Shown: positions 1 through 11,329 of the stretch, piece after piece | Numbering within the stretch: position 1 is the first letter of the stretch | Layout: each line of letters opens with the position of its first letter | From: Monocercomonoides exilis | Taxonomy: Eukaryota; Preaxostyla; Oxymonadida; Polymastigidae | DNA: 64,000 bases | Direction of reading: 5' to 3' | NCBI GenBank assembly: GCA_001643675.2 | Contig: LSRY02000044.1 | Coordinates: forward strand, 248,001 to 312,000 | Notes under the pieces: generated by a model | Database searches by the model: none | What the model saw: the letters and a program-made list of their open reading frames with translations, nothing else | Told to the model about the DNA's origin: nothing | Program-made: the position numbers and the translations under genes

Positions 1-2
1 TC

Positions 3-1457
3 ATTCTGAAGAATGCAAGTGAAGCAAAGGCAAATGGAGATGAAAGGATTGCTGAGGGAGGAAAAGAAGGGAAATCTTATTGGTTGTTGATTGTGATTGT
101 GCTTGTTGTAATTCTACTGATTGTTCTGATTGTATCTATTGTTCTGGCTGTTCGATGGAGAAAAGCGAAAAATGAAGCAAAAGATCTGAGAGAGATTGTG
201 AATGACAACATCAAGAAGGATCCGAAGGCATTTGAGATGGTGACGATGGAGATGTCACCAGAGGCGCAGTGGAGGAGAGAAGAGATGAATAATGAAGAGA
301 ACGCAAAGAAGAGGGTGTATGAAAAGAAGATGGTGCATTCGGAGTCAGAAGAGTATTTGTTGGCTGAGAGTGGATCGACAGAATATATTCTTGGAAAGGA
401 TTCAGGCAAGATTCCTGAATGGGCATTGGAGAAAGAAGAAGAAGAAGAGATAAAAAAGAGAACACCATCACCTTCAATCTCATCCACAGACACAAACACA
501 ACATTTGTGAGGATGGATGATCTGTGTCCGACCACCTCATCGATATCGAATCTGGTGGATGCAATAGCATGCTCATCACCACATGAGAAGCTGATTGTGG
601 ACTTGAGCGATTCATTGTTCATGCTGTTGCATGGAAGGAACAAGACAAAGGAGATGGCAATTGGAACGCTTCAAGAGAGGGAGCAAACAGCTGCCCAAAT
701 CCTGTTCTGGGTGGCTAATCTCGCTCTCCATTCATTTGACGAAATGGAAGTTCCACTTTCCTCTCTTTCCAGTCTTAGTCCGCACATTGTTCTGTTCTCG
801 GAACACATGGTGATCTGCATTGTGATGCACTCCGGCTGCTCGTCAGATGATGATTCAGATTCATCATCCATCTCTTCATCAACAGTTGTGACATCTGCCA
901 GTGATGATGATGATGACAGTGACTCACTGCCCTCATCGGCTTTTGAGGATGAAGATGATTACAAAAAAGAGTGTCTGAGATGGAAGGCACCAGAACTGCA
1001 GATGAAGAGGAAGATGGGAGCAACGAAGGAGTCGGTTGTGTTTTCGATTGGGATGATGCTGTGGGAGTGCTTGACACTGGAGATTCCGTTTGGGGAGTAT
1101 GAGGCAGCGATTGCAGGAGATAAAATCGTGAATGGAGAGAGGCCGAGGATGGGGGAAGAGCAGTCGAGCCTTGAAGAGGTGGTGAAGGGGTGTCTGTCGG
1201 GTGAGGCAGGGCTGCGGCCGACATTGGGAGATTTGAAGCGGGAGTTTCTTGGGCACTTTCCGAAAGAGGCGCTGATCATGACAGTTTCGGATGCAGTTGC
1301 GATTCAGTCGTTGATGTATTGCGAAGCAAATGAACAGGAAAATGAGGGAGAGGATAATAATGATAATGATGAAGTTGGTGAAGTTGGTGAAGTTGGTGAA
1401 GTTGATGAGGATGGTGAAGATGAGGGAAGCACCAGCAGCAGTTGCAGTTTGAAATAG
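3..1457 (+). CDS. C-terminal part of beta-helix/TM/pseudokinase surface protein (5' cut by window edge)
   Basis: The open frame begins before the window. The visible part runs from the juxtamembrane Gly/Lys linker, through one membrane span (about nt 80-150, Leu/Ile/Val-rich, followed by basic RWRKAK), into a cytoplasmic tail. The tail ends in a kinase-like C-lobe: an APE-like motif (KAPEL), helix-F-like SIGMMLWECLT, then GERPRMG and LRPTLGDLKREF. No HRD or DFG catalytic motif is visible, so it is probably a pseudokinase. The protein is nearly identical to the C-terminus of the complete gene at 33819-40766, and the 3' flanks match too, so the two arose by segmental duplication. Function is inferred as surface adhesion/sensing with an intracellular docking domain. 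An acidic VGE/Asp tail follows the kinase-like domain and ends at TAG. Confidence 0.88.
   Translation: MLKNASEAKANGDERIAEGGKEGKSYWLLIVIVLVVILLIVLIVSIVLAVRWRKAKNEAKDLREIVNDNIKKDPKAFEMVTMEMSPEAQWRREEMNNEENAKKRVYEKKMVHSESEEYLLAESGSTEYILGKDSGKIPEWALEKEEEEEIKKRTPSPSISSTDTNTTFVRMDDLCPTTSSISNLVDAIACSSPHEKLIVDLSDSLFMLLHGRNKTKEMAIGTLQEREQTAAQILFWVANLALHSFDEMEVPLSSLSSLSPHIVLFSEHMVICIVMHSGCSSDDDSDSSSISSSTVVTSASDDDDDSDSLPSSAFEDEDDYKKECLRWKAPELQMKRKMGATKESVVFSIGMMLWECLTLEIPFGEYEAAIAGDKIVNGERPRMGEEQSSLEEVVKGCLSGEAGLRPTLGDLKREFLGHFPKEALIMTVSDAVAIQSLMYCEANEQENEGEDNNDNDEVGEVGEVGEVDEDGEDEGSTSSSCSLK
1371..1406 (+). repeat. Coding 9-bp minisatellite, GAAGTTGGT units
   Basis: Three perfect GAAGTTGGT units and a variant GAAGTTGAT encode Glu-Val-Gly repeats near the C-terminus. 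The paralogue at 40698-40715 has only one full unit plus the variant, so copy number has changed since the duplication. Confidence 0.85.
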
Positions 1458-2440
1458 TTTGGAAGGGGAATGAAGGCGAGCAGAAAGAGGAAATGAAAGA
1501 AATATGGATGAATAAATATGGATGAGGTTGCTTTGAATAAGTGTTTTGTTTGTGGAATGGAAATATCAGGGCAGCTGCATTACCAGTGGCTGCTTTGTGG
1601 AATTGAAGAAAGTCAGATTTTTGTTTTAAAAAAAAATTTATTTTATTATTTTGAGAATGTGTTTTGATTTGTGGGAAAGCCTCAAATGAATATTTGTTTT
1701 TATTTTGTTTGTTTTATTTCACTAGATTTTGTCATTCACCAAAACAACTGTTTGCGTTTGTCTTTTTTTTCGTTTTTAAGCATTTGTGATTGTGTTTCCC
1801 TTTTTGATTGTTAACAGACATGAGTATTTATTTTCTGTTGTGTCTCATATATTTATTGTTTTGATTGATTTTCCAACACCTTTTTCGAATGTTTTGATAA
1901 ATAGGTTTTTGTTGAATCACCATTCTTATTTTTCGATTGTTAATCCGATATGTATTTGCAGTCATCTTCTTGTGTAGCTCAAACCATTTTTGTTATTTTT
2001 TCCCATCTTTTCAATTTTTGTTTCATTTATTTTTTATTGATTGAGTGTTTTCAGCACACAACACCAACACAGCTTGAATAATGAAGTGATAAAGAATAAT
2101 TTTTTGGAAATTGAGGATTTTTTTAAATAATTGAAGCATAACAAATACTGAACAAATATTATCGCTCAAATTATTCAGAAACGGCACATTGAATAATAAG
2201 GAGATAATTCTGTTTTATAACAATTTCTTAGAAAAAGTTTGTTCGAAAATTTGAGAAAAAAAATTACACTAAAAAAATGGCAAATGAATGGGGTATAATT
2301 ATTGCAATTTTGAATTACACAGAGATTTATTTCAAACTTTTTCTACAATTATATCACAAAAAGAAACCACAACAGTCAAAAAATGTTTTGAAAATTTTAT
2401 TAAAATGAGAAATTATTTTCAAATTAAGAAGAAAAGATTA
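1458..2440. repeat. Duplicated 3' flank (copy 1)
   Basis: This AT-rich non-coding stretch aligns almost throughout with 40767-41750, with scattered substitutions and small indels. It shows that the duplication of the upstream surface gene included about 1 kb of 3' flank. No gene is seen in it; the apparent 60-80 residue ORFs are not shared between the copies. Confidence 0.85.
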
Positions 2441-2689
2441 AAATTTTCAATAGAGCGAATCATCAAACGCAAGAAGCAGGTTTGCTCGTCGATAAGAAGT
2501 ATTGTTCACAATTTATGGGAGGTTTAAGATCTGACTTCGCCAATACTCAAATTCAAAGAAGATCTTTATTGTCCGCAATAAAAATGACACAAGATCCTGT
2601 TTTTATAATATACAGAGGCTGTGATGGAAAAGATTTAGATCGAATTCTGAAACTGGAAAGAGAGGAAAATATTATTGAAGAGTTTTCCA

Positions 2690-4200
2690 GTGCCTGAGCT
2701 TGAAATGCATCATCGTGAATGGAAGGAAGTGCACAGCTTATAAAGACTAATAGAAAACCGCGCATAGTGAAAAGACAATTCAAGAATAGAAGCTACAAAA
2801 CATTGTGAGATAATCATTGGAAAGAGTTCAACGTTGCTCTGCGAAACAATTTCAGAATTAGAAACCACGAAAAATCGTGAAACATTTTCATAGAATAAAG
2901 ATATGTATTTCAATGTATTTTCAAGGAAAATGTAACAACAAAATATTTTGTTCATTTATTAGGAAGATGAGCCGCACATGCCACGAGATGTTGGAAAATT
3001 TAGAAATCGCAAGATATTTCAAGAATAAAAGAAGATATATGCGAATATTGCAGAGAGATTATAATAGAGAAAGAATCTCCTTTTAATAAATATTTGATTT
3101 ATTGAAATAAAGACATGCATTCTCAAGAGATTATTCCAAAGAATGAAATTACAAAAACTATAAAAATATATAAACCGAACAAAGAAAAAAGAGCCGCGCA
3201 TAGGGTGGAAATATAATATAACATTGAAACAACAGAATATTGATTGAATTTTAAGGAAGAAGAGACGCGCTTTACCGCGAGATCATGATTCGTTCAAAAG
3301 ATAGAAGAGATACGCATTGCAACGAGATATGGATAAGAAGAAAATCATCTTTAACAAATAGAAGTTTATTAGGGAATAAGATGCGCAGCTTCGCGAGATA
3401 TTGATTAATGCATCAACAGAACAGACACACATATATAACAAGGAAAGTTATGAAAATCAAGACACAGATTGCAACTAGATATTAATAGAAGGATTATTTC
3501 GTAACAGTTAAAAGATAATTATTTTTTACGGAGCTGTGCATAATCGAGAGATTGTTACAGAGAATTAAACCGAGTTTGATCTCGAGATTATGAGAAAAGA
3601 GAGAGAAAAGAGAACAACACTCAGCAGCTTGTTCATGAGATGAAAGAGAGAAACCGCGTTCAATTGCGAGATCATGAGAGGAGAGAGAGCAGAGAACCGC
3701 GCTTCGCAGAGAGATGATAATAGAAATAGAAAGCTCAGAAAATCGATGGGCTTTTGCAAAGGAAATACAGACTAGTTGCATTGGGACACAACATCAAAAC
3801 TGAAAAAGTGAAATATGATTAATTAATTATCAGAAATGATACGATTCATTTCAAGAGAAATTATCACAAATGTGAAACCGCGAAATTTAACGGGAGTGAG
3901 AGAGAAAAAAGATCCATGTATTGTCGCGAGATTATTGTGGAGTCACAAATCACTTAAGATCGAAAGAGTTATTATGAAGAGAGAGATGAGTTTGTCACGA
4001 GATAAGGATGGAGAAAGCAATTGAGAGATATTGGGATTTGATAATACGATAAGAAACATTGCATTTTCGCGAGATAGTGCAAGTATAGAGACCGCAAAAT
4101 TTTTCGAGAAAATTGAAGAAGTGAAACCCGCTAAAAAACGCGAGGAGAAGACAGAGAATGAGACCGCTGATGACCGCGAGAGGCGGATATAGAAATAAGC
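2690..4200. repeat. Degenerate CGCGAGAT-motif array
   Basis: This is a purine-rich non-coding stretch in which short blocks recur irregularly every 35-75 bp. A block is a CCGCGC/ACGCGC-like box, 5-10 bases, a CGCGAGAT/GCGAGAT/ACGAGAT box, then an A/G-rich tail such as AATAGAAAGAGAGAA. Clear examples begin near 2967, 3262, 3307, 3379, 3566, 3648, 3690, 3925, 3990, 4060 and 4165. CpG is rare in the surrounding AT-rich DNA but concentrated here. No convincing coding frame crosses it. Confidence 0.7.
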
Positions 4201-4209
4201 CGCAAAGAA

Positions 4210-5440
4210 TGAAGTGAAGAAACTCGGAGAAGACTCCGCATATCTCAGCGAAAATGCTGAAAGACGCTCTCAGCCGGACTTAGAAAAAAAACCGGACTAT
4301 GCACTGAGAGTGGAAAAAGTTGCAGAGACATTTTAAACATTCGCACAGAGAAGACTAGATATAATTGCAGACACGATTGCTTTTGTGCCCTGCGGAACTA
4401 TTTGTTAACTATTTCCTCTGAAAGGGAAGAGAAAGATAGAATTGTTTGAAATCGAGATTGTGCTTGTTCATTATGGGGAAACATAGGGGCATAGGTGTAA
4501 CTGTCAACCTTTTGTAATTCTGGATTTTAACAATTAATTTTGTGATGTTTCAAAAGCAAAAACTATTTAAAAACTTTTGTATGGACCGATTTTTCGCAAA
4601 AATTTTGGTTTCTCGTGAAAAAACTATTTTTAAAAATGACACATAAATATGAGTATTTTTTCAAAAAATAAATAAAATAAGATAATAATGAAAAAAAAAG
4701 TTGATAAAAGGTCATTAATTATTTCATTGTCCTATTTCAATAATAATAATTTGAGAAATGAAACATAAAAAAAAAATAAATTAAAAAAATTAAAATATTT
4801 TGATCAATCCCACAATTTAATTTTCATGTTTGAAAGGAATCTGTTTTTGCTTTTTTGCATGATGGATTGTGCAAATTCTGGTGAATCCACCTTTAACTTT
4901 ATATTAAATATATTTCACATTAATGGGTGAAAATAAACATTTGAATTTGCTTCTAAAGTCTGCGCATTTTCATTTTGAATGTCAAAGATCATTTTTGTTC
5001 ATTTCAGAAATGATTCAGTTTTGAAAATGCTATTTATTAATTCCTCTTTTTTGTTAGTATTGCATAATATTTCTATTTTCTCTAATGTTCATTTGTATTA
5101 TTCATATTATGTTTTTTTCTTTTTAGTGTTCATTTTAGCATACCGTTAATTGATATTCGATTCAATTTGATATTTTCAATAACTTTTAAAATTTATTGCA
5201 ATTTCTTTTAAAAAATATACGAATGAATTTAAAGGGCTTCTCCTTCAAAAAGAACTGCATTGGAAAAAAAATATAGAAATTTCATATTCATTTTTCCTTT
5301 CACTTTTTAAATTTTATATCAGTTCATTGAGAAAAAAGAGCGTTCTTTTTATTCATCAGCCTTTCCGTTGCATGCTTCATCTATTTGGAATGTCAAAAAA
5401 CTACGAAAAAATTGTTTGATTAAAAAATGACAAATAAATA
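4210..5440. other. AT-rich stretch without recognised gene
   Basis: Nothing coding was seen. At about 4566-4640 it holds one copy of a dispersed repeat (an ACTTTT..ATGGACCGATTTTTCG core) whose inverted copy lies at about 17840-17925. Confidence 0.6.
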
Positions 5441-5473
5441 ACAGAATGAACAAAAATTCCATTACAAGAAGTT

Positions 5474-6130
5474 TCAAATTCTTTCTCTATCTCTATCTTT
5501 ATCTTTATCTTTATCTTTATCTCTATCTCTATCTCTATCTCAATCTCAATCTCAATCTTTATCTCTTTCCCTATCTTTCACTTTATCTCTTCCTCGTATT
5601 TGTGGATAGTCCAAGTCACTTCTCCTTTTTTCTCTCCCAGAATGCAAATTGCGTTCTTTCACATCAAAATCTCCATATTCACTCTGTTCTTGTCTGTCGC
5701 TCTAATCTTTCGCTCCTCTCCCTTTCTTCCCTCTCTTTCATTCATCTTCATTGCTTCTTCTTCTTCTCCTCCTCCTCCTCTTCTTCTTCTTCTCAGCTCT
5801 CCTTCTAGATTCTGCCTGATGTTTAAATTGACAGACGCTAGTGGCAAAAAATGATGGAACGGAGAAAACGAAATGGCAACTGGCTTTTCGGCTGCTCTTT
5901 CTCTTTTTCTCTCTTTCTCCCACTTCGTTCTGTTCTTATCTCTATCTCTATCTCTATCTCTTTCCCTTTCTCTTCGCTTGTCTCTTTCTCTCTCTTCATA
6001 TTCTTAATCCTCTTCTTCTTTTCTCAAAATCTTTGTCTTCTTCTCATAATTGCCTTCCCTTTCCCTTTTCCTCCCTCCTTCCATCTCTCTCCCTCTCCCT
6101 CTCTCTCTGCTCTCCTCAGCAGCTCCTCTG
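5474..6130. repeat. Pyrimidine-rich microsatellite tract
   Basis: TATCTC/TATCTT hexamer runs occur at 5474-5600 and about 5935-5965, followed by CTT/CTC-rich sequence. It appears to have overgrown the position where the cytoplasmic tail of the minus-strand paralogue (6024-7388) should continue. Confidence 0.75.
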
Positions 6131-7388
6131 GTAACATTTCCATCATCACTATCTCAATCAATTTCCGATCCTTCTTCACTGTGTCATTCACAACCTCCTC
6201 CAATTCTTCTGTTCTTCTCTTTTGCTTTCTTTAATGAATTGATACAACAACAAATCCTATCAGAATAATAAAAAGAACAATTGCCATGGCAATCACATCC
6301 CACTATGAACTTGTCAAGTTGCCTCCTTTCACAACATTGTCATCTCCACTTGTTTTGGATTCACTCCTGTTCTTTAGGACAAATGGATCAGTTGAGGAAG
6401 GAGGTTCTGCATTCCCAAATATAATGTGCACACTCACTTCGATTTCATTTCCACAACTGTTCATGAGATCCTTTGCCACACTCCCTTCTGCTTCTCTTTC
6501 CGATAAAAATCCATTTGAATCAAAATCATGCTTTTCAATTTTTTTCTCTTCTCCCTTCCTCTTCACAACTGAGAATGACAAGTTGCATGGAACAAGAAGC
6601 ATTCCTTTGAATATCAGCTTCATTCTATCTGCCTCTTCTTTTGCTTCCACACTCTCCAGAACTGGAATGAAGAACGATGAATCCCTCTCAGAAGCAATCC
6701 CTTCAAAACTGCACCCATCATTCAACATCCAAAGTGATGAATTTGGAAAAGCTCCATCCCCTCCTTTCAAACTCATCGCATTCAATGTTCCTGAATCTGA
6801 ACAGATGATGTTCCTTCTCAATGACGGTAATCCTTCAATTGATGGATTGTTGTTCTCAAATCTTCCATCATTAACAGTCAATGCCCCTCCACTCATTGTT
6901 ATTCCACCTTCTGGTGAATTCGAGATTGTTGTATCTTTCATCAAAACAGAACTCTTCACAACATCCACAAGAGATCCATCCCATCTGCACATCTCTTCTT
7001 CTTCCACATTCAAATTCTTCTCATTTCTTTCCTTTGAGCTTCCATCAAAAATGCAATTGTCCATTTTCACATCCAAACAATCCTCCAGCTTTATCAACTT
7101 CCCTTTTGTTTTGTTTGAACTGACTCCACCTATTGTGCAATTTGCTAACTGAATTGTCTTTTTCATTGACAGGCACGATATTAATGATTCTTCATTTCCT
7201 TCAATTATGATATTTTCCGTATTAATATTGATAAATTCCAATCGCCCACATTCATTAATATCTATCAGAGAAGTTTTAGCTGTTGAATTGCTGATCTCAA
7301 ACAAATAAATCACTGATGGAAGTGATGATGATAGATATATGGCACAATCTTTTTGAAAAGTCGGAAAGCTTGAATTTCGAACCCACAA
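6024..7388 (-). pseudogene. Downstream half of a broken beta-helix/TM surface-protein paralogue
   Basis: The minus-strand frame from about 7350 is clearly homologous to residues about 1520-1860 of the protein at 33819-40766 (shared blocks SSVMMKDTTISNSPDGG-like, SGTLN.MSLKGGDG, NNPSIE). It then reads a TAG at 6303-6305, a recognisable membrane span, a TAA within the juxtamembrane segment, and EVVNDTVKKD.../EMLPEE-type sequence, before a TGA at 6024-6026. The kinase-like domain is absent and replaced by pyrimidine repeats. The stops and the missing tail indicate a pseudogene. If TAA/TAG could be decoded, it would be a tail-less receptor. Its 5' half lies 8 kb away at 15484-17178. Confidence 0.82.
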
Positions 7389-7899
7389 AAGATCACAAAT
7401 TCGAAAACTCTATTTTTTGGCAATTTTTGTCTCTTATCATACACAACATTTCCATAACATTATTCTCAAATGATTTATAGCATTAGAACAAATCACAAAC
7501 ATTTTCCATATTTAAATTTTATAATGTTTCAGTGATCAATATGAACAATAATCTTAAAAAGATTGATTATTGAACATAAGCACTTCATAAACATTGAGAA
7601 CGTTTATAGAAATTATTTTATCTTAATGTTGAATGTATTAATATCTCGTTAAAATTCTTTGCAATCAGCCAAATTTTGAAGTTTGACAAAGCGATGAATG
7701 TTGTTTATTTAACAAACCAATCACGAAAATTTTTAATTGAATAATGAAACATTCCTTTTCTTGTTGTTTTCAATTTATTTATGGATTTATTTGTTATGAA
7801 ATAAATACGTATTGTTATTATTAAGCGAAAACTGTGATTTGATGAATTTCATATGAAATAACGAAATAAAAAAGGAAAGAAAAATAAGAATTACAAATT

Positions 7900-9460
7900 T
7901 GGACATACCTGTAGAATATTTCTATACTCAAACAATTGTACCAATCATGGAAATTGCTTTTCTAATTGTGTGTGAATTTGTGTTCATTGTTTTATTGGAA
8001 CCTCCAATCCTCATTAAATTTTTAATAAACAAATTATCGAAAAGCCTTCATTTTCATCTTCTTCTTCCTATTCCACTTTCTTTTCCTCTCCTCTACCTAT
8101 ACACTTTCTGCAGACGAACCCATTGATGATACCAAACCAGTGAACGTAAGCGTTACCGAAATATTCCTTAATAAACACGATCTTGATGACGATGATCCTG
8201 CAAAAAATGATGATGGGGAAGTGCTAGTGAGGGAAAGCCTCAAATACTCACTCAATTTGCTGTACAAATTGTTATGTTCCTCTCTTTTTCTTTTTCTTTT
8301 TCTTTTTCTTTTTTTTCACTGCACCTTCGCTGCACTATTCTTCACCACCGATGGTTGCCTCAATTTCTCCACCTTGCCACTCTCATCTTTCAATCCTCAA
8401 ACTTCAACCTCTCTTCTTCTTTTGCTTCGCCTTCACCTTCGCCTTCTCTTTTTCATTCATCATCATCTTCTTCCTCTTCTTCGTCGTCAGCTTCTTCTGA
8501 CAATTCATCTATCTTGTCTGTATGCATTTGCTACAAATCCCATTCACACAAGGGACTTTCCAACAGGCAAAACGGAAGAATGCTTTTCTCTTCTTTTGCA
8601 GTGAAAAATAGGAATCTTCATCCATTAGGCTTCTTGTCTGAGATAAATCATCACATATCAACAATCGTTGGTATCATCTTCAGCACAAAGCAGCAATCCA
8701 GCAGTTCGGATAGCCAACATTGACAGTCGCTCAGGCTCTCAAGTTCTTACACTGCGAACTGTTGCACATTACTCCACAGGCCATATACATATTGACTCTT
8801 CCACTTCCACCAACATGGAAGAGCAGCAGCATCCACAGTCGCTCCAAACTTCACAAGACAACGGTGCGTCTTTTGCAATCCAGGAGCAGAATGAATCATT
8901 TCATTCTGAACTTTCTTTCCAAAATCAGATGGAGTGTGAATAGCAGTCTGCTCTTCCTCTGCTATCATCTCCACTGTAAAACGAGTTGTGAAATGAATTG
9001 GGGAAAGAAAACTTTTGTGGAAGTGGAAGCGTATGTGGCGTTGGTAGCGAGGAAGATTTAGGAGATGAAGCTGGCGTTGTTGGCTTTTAGAACACCGATT
9101 CTCTTTCATTTGTCAACATGGTATTACAGAATTAGCAGGCACAGCCAGAACGGGGAGAGTGCTTGTGGAGGAAGGGAAAGCAGCAGCTGGAAGATGAGGA
9201 GAAGTGAAACCAAAGAGACTTCAGTGAGGCAGAGAGAAGTGATTGCATGGCTGGTTGAGACGCTGGTTTGTGATAATTTGGACTGGGAAAGAGTCTAATA
9301 ATTTTGTAAGTTTTGAAGAAGAAGAAGAAGAGGAAGAGGAAGAAACAGAATCAGAAAAGGCAGACAATGCAAACGGATGTTCCGAAGTCGAATGACTTAA
9401 GCGATTAGAATCTGAGCCAGGCACTTTCGAGCCACTTTACTGATTCTGCCGTGCAAAATG
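7900..9460. other. Unresolved coding-like fragments
   Basis: Several short frames on both strands look protein-like, for example a plus-strand acidic block at about 8110-8270 after a TTTCTGCAG acceptor-like site, and a minus-strand frame at 8747-9109 with Trp/Lys-rich sequence. They are interrupted by stops and low-complexity CTT/GAA tracts, and no domain was recognised. This may be a decayed gene or an unresolved multi-exon gene. Confidence 0.3.
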
Positions 9461-10560
9461 CTCGTTTTCTTCGTCGTTCACTCTCTGCCTCCTGTGCTTC
9501 TTCGGCGTTCTCTACCTTCTTGCTACACTTTGCTCTTCTTCTTCCGCCTTTTATCCAGCTTCATTGCCCAAGTTGAGGATTATCTCGCTATCATACAGAA
9601 TTCCTATCTCACTCACTTCCCTCCCTACAAACTCCAGCCCCGCTTTCTTCAACAGTCTCATTTGCTCATACTGCAGTTCCTCCTTCTCTCTTTCTTCTCT
9701 CCCTTCGCTCCTCTCTCTTTCCACTGTTCCTCCTCTTCCTCCTCCTCCGCTTCCATCTCCTCCTCCTTTGCTGATTCCTCTATCACTCCCTCCTTCCCTT
9801 CCTCTGCTTCTTCTTCCCTGTCTTCCTCCTCCTCCTCCGTTTCCCAATTCGCACCATGGCGACAACCACTCGCTTTCAGGAAACACTTCATCATCCTTCT
9901 TCATCTGCTGTATTATTATCTTCCTCCTTATCTATCTCTTCTCCTTCTCCCTCTGGTTTTGCATCAGGTTTCTCTCGCTCATCATCGTTGTGAACCCGCC
10001 GTCCGCACAAACCGCCAGAATGACCTCTTCTTTCCTCCTATCCTTCTTCCTATCCTTCTATTACGCTTCTGCTTCTGCCTTTGTCTCTGCATCGTCTGTC
10101 TTGTCGCTCCAGTTGTAAACATCAAACAAACTGAACCCTCCTCTCTCGTCGTCTGCCAGTCAATTGTCCTCTTCTTCCTCTTATTCCTCATCTTCCTATT
10201 CTTCCTCATTGTAACTATCACAGGAGCCGGACTCTTCCTCTTCTCTCAGCATCATCAACCCGATGGAATCAATGCTTCCACTCAACGAACATTTTTCTTG
10301 CTTCTGAAGCTTCGTTCGCTCTTGAAGGCGCTGCGACCTTTGTCTTTCGGATTCTTTTGCTCTGGACAAGCAAGAGGAGACAGTGAGTGGAGGAGACATC
10401 GGAATGGAAAAAGCGGTTGGCGTGGGAATCAGGATATGGGCCGAAGCGCGTAGAGGAGTGGGGAGAGGAGAAGCTATAGAGCAAGATGATGTGAAAACTT
10501 TTTGTGGAAGCCGGCGTTTGTATGTTTTGGAGACAGAATCTGGAAGGGTGAGTTAGAAGG
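9461..10560. other. CT/GA-rich region with competing long ORFs
   Basis: A 331-codon plus-strand frame (9458-10453, Ser/Leu/Phe-rich) opposes minus-strand frames with Lys/Glu/Arg-rich sequence (for example 9551-9904 and 10196-10399). The minus frames read more like soluble protein and share one phase, but they are interrupted by TAA, TAG and TGA. Strand-biased base composition makes both readings unsafe. No family was recognised. Confidence 0.3.
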
Positions 10561-10639
10561 GGTGGCATTTAAAGATTGTGAGTGAAATGGATAGGATGAT
10601 GGTGATGGTGGTGGTGGTGATGATGATGAGGTGGAGAAG

Positions 10640-11031
10640 AAGACGAAGACGAAGAAGAAGAAGAAATCAAAGAAGAAGAAGAAATCAAAGAAGAAGAAGA
10701 AATCAAAGAAGAAGAAGAAGAAGAAGAAGAAGAAGAAGAAGAAGAAGAAGAAGAAGAAGAAGAAGAAGAAGAAGAAGAAGAAGAAGAAGAAGAAGAAGAA
10801 GAAGAAGAAGAAGAAGAAGAAGAAGAAGAAGAAGAAGAAGAAGAAGAAGAAGAAGAAGAAGAAGAAGAAGAAGAAGAAGAAGATAATGATGATGACGTGT
10901 TAACCAATGAAATGGTAGCAAAAGGATGAGAAGAAGAAGAAGAAGTGGAAGTGGAAGAAAGAGAAGAAGAAAGAGAAGAAGAATTAAAAGGAGAAAGAGA
11001 AGAAGAGGAAAAGGAAGAGGAGGAAGAAGAG

Positions 11032-11063
<32 letters not shown>

Positions 11064-11144
11064 AGGATGAGGATGAGGTGGTGTATTAATTGAAGAAGAA
11101 GAGGAAGAATATAAATTCGAATAAGAAGAAGAAGAAGAAGAATT

Positions 11145-11177
<33 letters not shown>

Positions 11178-11310
11178 AAAAGAAGAAGAAGAAGAAGAAA
11201 AAGAAGAAGAAAATATCATAGATAAGAATGAAGCAGTAGGATAGGAAATATGACTGGAGAAGGAAGAAGAAGAAGAAAAAGAGGAGGAAGAGGAGGAAGA
11301 AGAAAGCAAA
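10640..11310. repeat. GAA trinucleotide expansion and purine-rich tract
   Basis: An almost pure (GAA)n run of about 58 units spans about 10707-10882, preceded by GAAATCAAA-type interruptions and followed by imperfect GAA/GGA repeats to about 11310. All three frames are open on each strand (poly-Ser, Lys, Arg, Leu, Phe), so the long ORFs here are artefacts. Such purine/pyrimidine mirror tracts can form triplex DNA. Confidence 0.93.
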
Positions 11311-11329
11311 TGAAACTACCTCGTTCCCT

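Noticed and set aside
2288-3086. Short plus-strand ORFs around the CGCGAGAT array
   Set aside because: They are not preserved in the duplicated flank copy and have no domain or splice context.
9458-10453. 331-codon plus-strand ORF rich in Ser, Leu and Phe
   Set aside because: Composition follows a pyrimidine-rich strand, and the opposite strand has protein-like hydrophilic frames in the same interval; no domain supports either, so it was not called as a gene.
10569-11309. A 246-codon poly-Ser ORF and long Lys/Arg/Leu/Phe ORFs
   Set aside because: They are translations of a GAA/CTT microsatellite that is open in every frame; there is no independent sign of coding.
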